The notes under the pieces were generated by a model. The model was not told where the DNA came from and searched no databases. It worked only from the letters and a program-made list of their open reading frames with translations. 9,480 bases of DNA from DASXBA01 sp046729895 (GTDB lineage Bacteria; Actinomycetota; Thermoleophilia; Solirubrobacterales; Thermoleophilaceae), in assembly GCA_046729895.1 (NCBI GenBank), contig JBKPHP010000088.1, forward strand, positions 1 through 9,480, read 5' to 3'. The stretch's first letter is position 1. Every line of letters begins with the position of its first letter. This document shows, piece by piece, positions 5,328 to 9,480 of this stretch. The position numbers were made by a program, and so were the translations under genes.

Positions 5328-6059
5328 ATGTCCGCCGGGCTGCCGGGGGCGGGGCTCGCCGGCCTGTTCTTCATCCTGTCCGCGATCCTCGCCGTCCCAA
5401 TCGAGCTCTTCCGCACCGCACGCGGGCGCAGCTCCCGCAAGGCTTGGATCCACGTGGCGCGGCATGCCGGGCTGGCGCTGGCGATGATCGTGGCCTTGGA
5501 GCTCGGCTTTGCAGCCCTCAGCGCGGCCGCCTCCGAGGCCTCTGGCGGGCGCGGCCACTCCAGAATGCTGCCACTCGCACCGGTGGTGCTGACCTTGGCG
5601 GTCCTCGTCGCCGTGTTGGCGGCGACCAAGACGCTGGAGCTGGCGCTCAGGTGGCGGCGATCGCGCGCGGAGGCCACGGGAGCTCAGGAGCCACACACCG
5701 CGACGCCACACCGGAATTGCTTGGCCAAGCGCACTGGCCTTCTCGGCGCTCCACGGCGACGCTGGGGCGGCCACCATGACCGGCTGCTTCGAGCGCGCCC
5801 TTCGCGTCTTCGCCGCATAGGGCATCGTCCGAGGGCTACTCAGCGACAACGCGTTTGCCTAGACCAACGACCGCTCGCTCGAGGCCGTGCTCGAGCGCCA
5901 CCGCATCCGTCACGGTCACGTCTACCGCTCCCGAGAGCACCGCCCTGCGGCGCGGCCACACTGGGTAGCCCACCACACCGAACGCCGTCCCTACAGCGGC
6001 CTCGGCGGGCAGGCAACCACCCACCAGTCGCGCTCGGAGCTGCCGAGACACGACAGTAG
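5328..6059 (+). CDS. Small membrane protein, 3' end replaced by transposase debris
   Basis: Residues 1-120 look real: three hydrophobic segments (about 8-26, 46-66 and 82-101) with basic loops (RTARGRSSRK at 29-38) and a charged end RWRRSR (108-113). No family is recognised. The gene begins at the very stop of the glycosyltransferase with a good ribosome binding site, so the two are likely partners. A small accessory membrane subunit, in the manner of PgaD beside PgaC, is a reasonable guess but no PgaD motif is seen. From about residue 128 on, the frame reads Arg/Pro/His-rich sequence that is an out-of-frame reading of an IS481-like remnant. The native C-terminus and stop have therefore been lost, and the 243-residue product is probably not the original protein. 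Whether the membrane part still works is open. Confidence 0.55.
   Translation: MSAGLPGAGLAGLFFILSAILAVPIELFRTARGRSSRKAWIHVARHAGLALAMIVALELGFAALSAAASEASGGRGHSRMLPLAPVVLTLAVLVAVLAATKTLELALRWRRSRAEATGAQEPHTATPHRNCLAKRTGLLGAPRRRWGGHHDRLLRARPSRLRRIGHRPRATQRQRVCLDQRPLARGRARAPPHPSRSRLPLPRAPPCGAATLGSPPHRTPSLQRPRRAGNHPPVALGAAETRQ
5713..6045 (+). mobile_element. Decayed IS481-like transposase fragment (integrase core)
   Basis: In the first frame the stretch translates to pieces of a DDE/rve transposase. ALAFSALHGDAGAATMTGCF, then ERALRVFAA, resembles the post-D helix. GLLSDNAFA carries the second catalytic aspartate context (TDNA in relatives). SLEAVLERHRIRH and, at the end, HHTERRPYSGLGGQ correspond to the family's RRPHSxLGG block near the third acidic residue. 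Stops occur in frame at 5818-5820 and at the TAG right after NAFA (5860-5862). The segment between HVYR and the HHTERRPY block, which should hold the catalytic glutamate, is shortened. The N-terminal helix-turn-helix and first aspartate are absent. No terminal inverted repeats could be defined. It interrupts the small membrane protein and ends just before the next operon. Confidence 0.75.
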
Positions 6060-6071
6060 CCTTGGGCCGGC

Positions 6072-6956
6072 ATGGCCGATCTTCCGCTCCTGATGGCGGT
6101 TCCCAACGTGAGCGAGGGTCGAGACGCCCGTGCGCTGGAGGCGATCGAGCGCGCCTTCCGGCCCGCCGCCTTCCTCGATCTCCACCTGGATGCCGACCAC
6201 GGACGCGCCGTCTTCACGCTGGCGGCCGAGCAGGGCCGCCTCGCGGAGGCCCTCCTCAGCGGGGGGCGCGAGGTGCTCGCGCGGGTGGACCTGAACCGGC
6301 ATGACGGCCTCCATCCATATGTTGGCGCGTTGGACGTGATGCCGGTCGTCTACCTCGACGAGGAGCGCCGCGGCGCGGCCTGTGCCGAGGCCCTCACGTC
6401 GGCCGCGCTGATCGGCGAGGAGCTGGAGCTGCCGGTGTTCCTCTACGGCGAGCTAGCCACCAGGCCAGAGCAGCGCGAGCGCGCCTACCTGCGCAAGGGC
6501 GGCTGGCGCGGGCTGGGGCGAAGGATCGACTCGGGCGAGCTCGTGCCGGACTACGGGCCAGCCAACATCCATCCGACCGCGGGGGCGCTGCTGGCCACGG
6601 CCCGACCGCCGCTGATCGCGTTCAACCTCGACCTGAAGACCGACGACGTAGAGCTCGCAAGGCGCATCGCCGCCGGCCTGCGGGAGTCCAGCGGCGGCCT
6701 GCCGGGCGTGCGCGCGCTCGGCCTCTACCTCCCTGAGCGCCGCAGGGCCCAGGTCTCGACCAACGTCCACGACTACGGGGCGACGCCTCTCAGCGCGATC
6801 GTCGACTACGTCCGTCGGCAGGCGGACGTAGCCGAGGCAGAGCTGGTCGGGTTGGCCCCGGAGGCGGCCTTCCGGGACTTCCCGGAGGACGTGCGGCTAC
6901 GCGGTTTCTCGCCGGAGCGCCACCTGATCGAGAACGCCTTGCGCACCCTGCGGTAA
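6072..6956 (+). CDS. Glutamate formimidoyltransferase family protein (FTCD N-terminal type)
   Basis: The 294-residue length matches stand-alone formiminotransferases, which move a formimino group between formiminoglutamate and tetrahydrofolate in the cytoplasm, linking histidine breakdown to folate. Family signatures are AVPNVSEGRD (9-18), AVFTLAA (46-52), the active-site region RHDGLHPYVGALDVMP (76-91), PVFLYGELA (121-129) and PDYGPANIHPTAGA (159-172). H81 aligns with the catalytic histidine of the family. The arginine that usually follows in HPRxGA is tyrosine here (HPYVGA), so substrate or activity may differ. ATG 6072 has no clear Shine-Dalgarno; ATG 6093 (MAVPNVSEG) is an alternative. 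It heads a tight operon, and its upstream DNA is transposon debris, so the native promoter may have been displaced. No other histidine-utilisation gene is nearby. Confidence 0.82.
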   Translation: MADLPLLMAVPNVSEGRDARALEAIERAFRPAAFLDLHLDADHGRAVFTLAAEQGRLAEALLSGGREVLARVDLNRHDGLHPYVGALDVMPVVYLDEERRGAACAEALTSAALIGEELELPVFLYGELATRPEQRERAYLRKGGWRGLGRRIDSGELVPDYGPANIHPTAGALLATARPPLIAFNLDLKTDDVELARRIAAGLRESSGGLPGVRALGLYLPERRRAQVSTNVHDYGATPLSAIVDYVRRQADVAEAELVGLAPEAAFRDFPEDVRLRGFSPERHLIENALRTLR

Positions 6957-6967
6957 CGTCGCTACGG

Positions 6968-7321
6968 ATGGCCCAAACCAAGCGCAAGCGCAGGCGCAAG
7001 CACCGCGGCACGCAGGCCGGGACGATCGAGCGTGTTGGCCGGACCGGAGCGGGACGCACGCGCGAGGACGCCAAGGAGATTTCCCGGAGGCGGAGGCAGG
7101 AGCGGCTCGACAGGCCGCCCAGCTGGAAGAGCGCGGCCCAGCGTGCGGCGATCGCGGCGGCCCTGTTCGGCGTGCTCGTGGTCGCCGTCTTCCACCGCCC
7201 GATCCAGCAGGGGATCAGCCTGGCGGCCTTCATGGTCCTCATCTACATCCCCCTCGGCTACGGGATGGACAAGGCCATCTACTCCTTCCGGCAGCGCAGG
7301 AAGGCCGCCGCCAGGAAGTAG
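6968..7321 (+). CDS. Small basic membrane protein of unknown function
   Basis: The 117-residue protein has a strongly basic N-terminus (MAQTKRKRRRKHRG, then SRRRRQERLDRP at 39-50). Two hydrophobic segments follow (about 58-75 and 82-98), and a basic tail RQRRKAAARK ends it. Both termini should therefore be cytoplasmic, joined by a short hairpin. No known family is recognised. The gene lies 11 nt after the formiminotransferase and 11 nt before the hydrolase, so it is co-transcribed with hisS. The basic tail could bind RNA, ribosomes or acidic lipids, but this is only inference from charge. No strong ribosome binding site precedes ATG 6968. Confidence 0.75.
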   Translation: MAQTKRKRRRKHRGTQAGTIERVGRTGAGRTREDAKEISRRRRQERLDRPPSWKSAAQRAAIAAALFGVLVVAVFHRPIQQGISLAAFMVLIYIPLGYGMDKAIYSFRQRRKAAARK

Positions 7322-7332
7322 GCTCCGGTCCG

Positions 7333-7971
7333 ATGGACGTGCGCATGTTCACCGTCGGGATGGTCCAGGAGAACTGCTTCCTGTTCCGCCGCGACGACTC
7401 CGATCGAGCCTTGATCGTCGACCCGGGCGACGAGGCCGACAAGCTGCTCCACGCGATCGACTCGCTCGGGGTAACTCTCGACGCCATCCTCCTCACTCAC
7501 ACGCACTTCGACCATGTCGGTGCGGTCGCCCCTGTGGCCAAGGCCACCGGCGCCGAGGTGTGGGTGCCGGAGATCGAGAAGGGCGTGCTCGCCGACATCA
7601 ACTCCTACGTTCCCTGGCCGGGATTCGGCTCGTTCGAGTCCTATGACGCGGAGCACACGTTGAGAGGAGGCGAGAAGCTCGAGTTGGCCGGCTTCGAGAT
7701 CGACGTGATCTTCACGCCGGGTCATAGCCCCGGGCACGTGACCTTCTCGATCCCGGACGAGCAGGCCGCCTTCTCCGGCGACGTGCTCTTCCAGGGTTCC
7801 GTCGGCCGCACGGACCTTCCGGGAGGCGACTGGCCGACGCTGCTCGAGTCGATCCGGACGCTCGTGGACGATCTCCCGGAAGAGACCAGCGTGTACCCCG
7901 GGCACATGGGCATCACCAGCCTCGGCGCCGAGCGCGCCTCGAATCCGTTCCTGGCAGAGCTCGCACGGTGA
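7333..7971 (+). CDS. Metallo-beta-lactamase-fold hydrolase, glyoxalase-II-like
   Basis: The 212-residue protein carries a full set of metal ligands. These are THTHFDH (55-61, giving H56, H58, D60 and H61), H131 in TPGHSPGH (128-135), D150 in SGD, and H191 in YPGH. The stretch GSVGRTDLPGGDW (155-167) and the C-terminal ERASNPFL (200-207) are typical of the short glyoxalase-II-like group (YcbL-type) found beside aminoacyl-tRNA synthetase genes in many bacteria. A thioester such as a hydroxyacyl-thiol conjugate is the likely substrate. Full glyoxalase II enzymes are longer, with a C-terminal substrate domain that is absent here. Start ATG 7333 is chosen, with ATG 7345 as an alternative. The stop overlaps the hisS start as GTGA, so translation is coupled. 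Confidence 0.88.
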   Translation: MDVRMFTVGMVQENCFLFRRDDSDRALIVDPGDEADKLLHAIDSLGVTLDAILLTHTHFDHVGAVAPVAKATGAEVWVPEIEKGVLADINSYVPWPGFGSFESYDAEHTLRGGEKLELAGFEIDVIFTPGHSPGHVTFSIPDEQAAFSGDVLFQGSVGRTDLPGGDWPTLLESIRTLVDDLPEETSVYPGHMGITSLGAERASNPFLAELAR

Positions 7972-9197
7972 CCCGCCTGAAGGCGCCGCGTGGCACCTTC
8001 GACGTGCTGCCGCCGGACGGGCGTCGGCGCCTGCGCCTCCTCGCGCTGGCGGAGGAGGTGCTCGGGCGCGCCGGCTACGAGTACTTCGAGTCGCCGACCT
8101 TCGAGGACACCGAGTTGTTCGCCCGTGGGGTGGGCGAGGCCACGGACATAGTCCAGAAGGAGATGTTCACCTTCGAGGACAAGGGCGGCCGCTCGCTGAC
8201 CCTGCGGCCGGAAGCGACGGCGGCCGTCTGCCGCGCCTACGTCGAGCACGGCATGCACAAGCTGGCGCAGCCCGTGAAGCTCTGGTGCTGGGGCCCCTTC
8301 TTCCGCCACGAGGCCCCGCAGGCCGGGCGCTACCGGCAGTTCACCCAGCTGGACGCCGAGGTGCTCGGCTCGGACGAGCCGTCCGTCGACGCCGAGCTGA
8401 TCCTGTTGCTGGCCGAATTCCTCGAGCGGGCCGGGGTACGGGAGCCGCGGGTGCGGATCTCGAGCCTCGGCACCGCCGCGAGCCGCCGCGAGTACGCCGA
8501 CGAGCTGCGCGTCTACCTGCGCGAGCACGAGGCAGACCTGTCAGCCGAGGTGCGCGAGCGCATTGACGCGAACCCCCTGCGGGCCTTCGACTCCGACCAC
8601 GAGACAACGCGGCACGTCATGCGCAGCGCTCCCGTGTTGATCGAGCGGCTCGACCCGGAGGACGCCGAGCACTTCGAGGAGGTCAGCGCGCTGCTAGACG
8701 ACGCGGGGCTGCCCTACGAGGTCGATCACACGCTTGTACGCGGGCTCGACTACTACACGCGCACGGTCTTCGAGTTCGAGAGCGACCGGCTCGGGGCCCA
8801 GCGCGGCGTGGCCGGCGGCGGCCGCTACGACGCGCTCGTAGAGCAGCTCGGCGGGCCGCCCACCCCCGCCAACGGCTGGGCGGCAGGTATCGAGCGCATA
8901 CTGCTGGCCGCGGAGGAGGGGCCCGAGGAAGATCAGCGACCCGTCTTCGTCGCGGTCGTCAAGCCCGAGGCGGAGCGCGAGGCGTTTCGGATCGCGCGCG
9001 AGCTGCGCGCCGGGGGAGTTCGCACGGAGATGGAGCAGGCCGGGCGCTCGGTGAAGGGCCAGTTCAAGCACGCCGACCGGATCGGGGCCAGGGCCACCGT
9101 CATCGTCGGCGACGACCTGGAGGTCAAGGACATGGACAGCGGCGAGCAGCGACCCGCCGCCGACGCCGCCGAGGTCCTGAGGCTGGTGGGCGCGTGA
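7968..9197 (+). CDS. hisS: Histidyl-tRNA synthetase
   Basis: This class II synthetase charges tRNA-His with histidine in the cytoplasm. The 409 residues are near the family's usual 410-430. Motif 1 region starts with KAPRGTFDVLP (5-15). The strand TLRPEATAAVCRAY is at 78-91. Motif 2 is FFRHEAPQAGRYRQFTQLDAE (111-131, key Arg113 and the GRYRQF loop). The histidine-specific motifs are RGLDYYTRTVFE (258-269) and GGGRYDALV (283-291). The C-terminal anticodon-binding domain covers about 325-405, with SVKGQFKHADRIGA. The GTG start overlaps the hydrolase stop, and the TGA overlaps the aspS GTG, so both junctions imply coupled translation. Nothing essential appears missing. Confidence 0.97.
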   Translation: MTRLKAPRGTFDVLPPDGRRRLRLLALAEEVLGRAGYEYFESPTFEDTELFARGVGEATDIVQKEMFTFEDKGGRSLTLRPEATAAVCRAYVEHGMHKLAQPVKLWCWGPFFRHEAPQAGRYRQFTQLDAEVLGSDEPSVDAELILLLAEFLERAGVREPRVRISSLGTAASRREYADELRVYLREHEADLSAEVRERIDANPLRAFDSDHETTRHVMRSAPVLIERLDPEDAEHFEEVSALLDDAGLPYEVDHTLVRGLDYYTRTVFEFESDRLGAQRGVAGGGRYDALVEQLGGPPTPANGWAAGIERILLAAEEGPEEDQRPVFVAVVKPEAEREAFRIARELRAGGVRTEMEQAGRSVKGQFKHADRIGARATVIVGDDLEVKDMDSGEQRPAADAAEVLRLVGA

Positions 9198-9480
9198 GGG
9201 CGCCGCGGCCGAACCGCTACCGCGACCGCTGGGCCGGCGAGCTGCGCAAGGACGACGTGGGGTCGACGCCCCGGGTCGCCGGCTGGGTCCACCGTAGGCG
9301 CGACCATGGCGGGCTGATCTTCATCGACCTTCGCGACCGCACCGGGCTCCTGCAGCTCGTCTTCCGTCCCGAGGAGGCCCCGGAGGCGCACAAGGCGGCG
9401 GGGCGGCTGCGGGCAGAGGACGTGATCAGCGCCAGCGGCAAGATCATCGAGCGCGAGGAGGGCACGGTGAACCCGGCGCT
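9194..9480 (+). CDS. aspS: Aspartyl-tRNA synthetase, N-terminal part (3' end outside window)
   Basis: Translation from GTG 9194, sharing GTGA with the hisS stop, gives 95 codons that run off the window. It begins MRAPRPNRYRDRWAGELRKD and carries the N-terminal OB-fold anticodon-binding domain of aspartyl-tRNA synthetase: VAGWVHRRRDHGGLIFIDLR, then DRTGLLQLVF. A later piece, EEGTVNPAL, approaches the conserved VN region before the catalytic domain. hisS followed by aspS is a common bacterial pairing. Discriminating versus nondiscriminating (Asp/Asn) forms cannot be told from this part. Confidence 0.93.
   Translation, partial: MRAPRPNRYRDRWAGELRKDDVGSTPRVAGWVHRRRDHGGLIFIDLRDRTGLLQLVFRPEEAPEAHKAAGRLRAEDVISASGKIIEREEGTVNPA

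Noticed and set aside
5160..5849. Minus-strand open frame of 229 codons
   Set aside because: It spans three unrelated plus-strand features, is Gln/Arg/Gly-rich, and shows no domain.
7722..8528. Minus-strand open frame of 268 codons opposite hisS
   Set aside because: hisS is certain on the plus strand here. The opposite frame has no family motifs and arises from high GC at third positions.

Overview
The window is GC-rich throughout and is read almost entirely on the plus strand. Base composition, protein style and the compact run small membrane protein / metallo-beta-lactamase-fold hydrolase / hisS / aspS suggest a high-GC actinobacterium, most likely of the Thermoleophilia (Solirubrobacterales) type. 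That placement is inferred from general resemblance; no search was run.

Region 1 (1-2600) is a drug-efflux module. It holds the C-terminal part of a TetR-family repressor cut by the window edge, then a promoter overlapped by a near-perfect palindrome (probable TetR operator), then a DHA2-type MFS exporter. An SRPBCC lipid/polyketide-binding-fold gene is coupled to the exporter by an ATGA overlap.

Region 2 (about 2600-3320) is a decayed junction. The SRPBCC frame lacks a stop where the domain ends and runs into the last part of an ammonium transporter (amt), which carries a frameshift. The first 11 codons of a P-II (glnK-like) gene follow, with a good ribosome binding site and the usual ATGA overlap, and then the sequence diverges. 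A minus-strand elongator tRNA-Met(CAU) lies just beyond.

Region 3 (3320-6060) holds an unusual fusion protein: signal peptide, peptidoglycan-binding domain, transmembrane helix, cytoplasmic processive family 2 glycosyltransferase and C-terminal membrane helices. A small membrane protein gene begins immediately at its stop codon. The 3' part of that gene has been replaced by a decayed IS481-like transposase fragment with in-frame stops and an internal deletion.

Region 4 (6072-9480) looks like a tight housekeeping operon: a formiminotransferase-family enzyme, a basic two-helix membrane protein, a glyoxalase-II-like hydrolase, histidyl-tRNA synthetase and the start of aspartyl-tRNA synthetase. 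Gaps are 11 and 11 nt, followed by two 4-nt GTGA overlaps.

The most unusual item is the peptidoglycan-binding/glycosyltransferase fusion with its coupled membrane protein, a candidate wall-anchored polysaccharide synthase.
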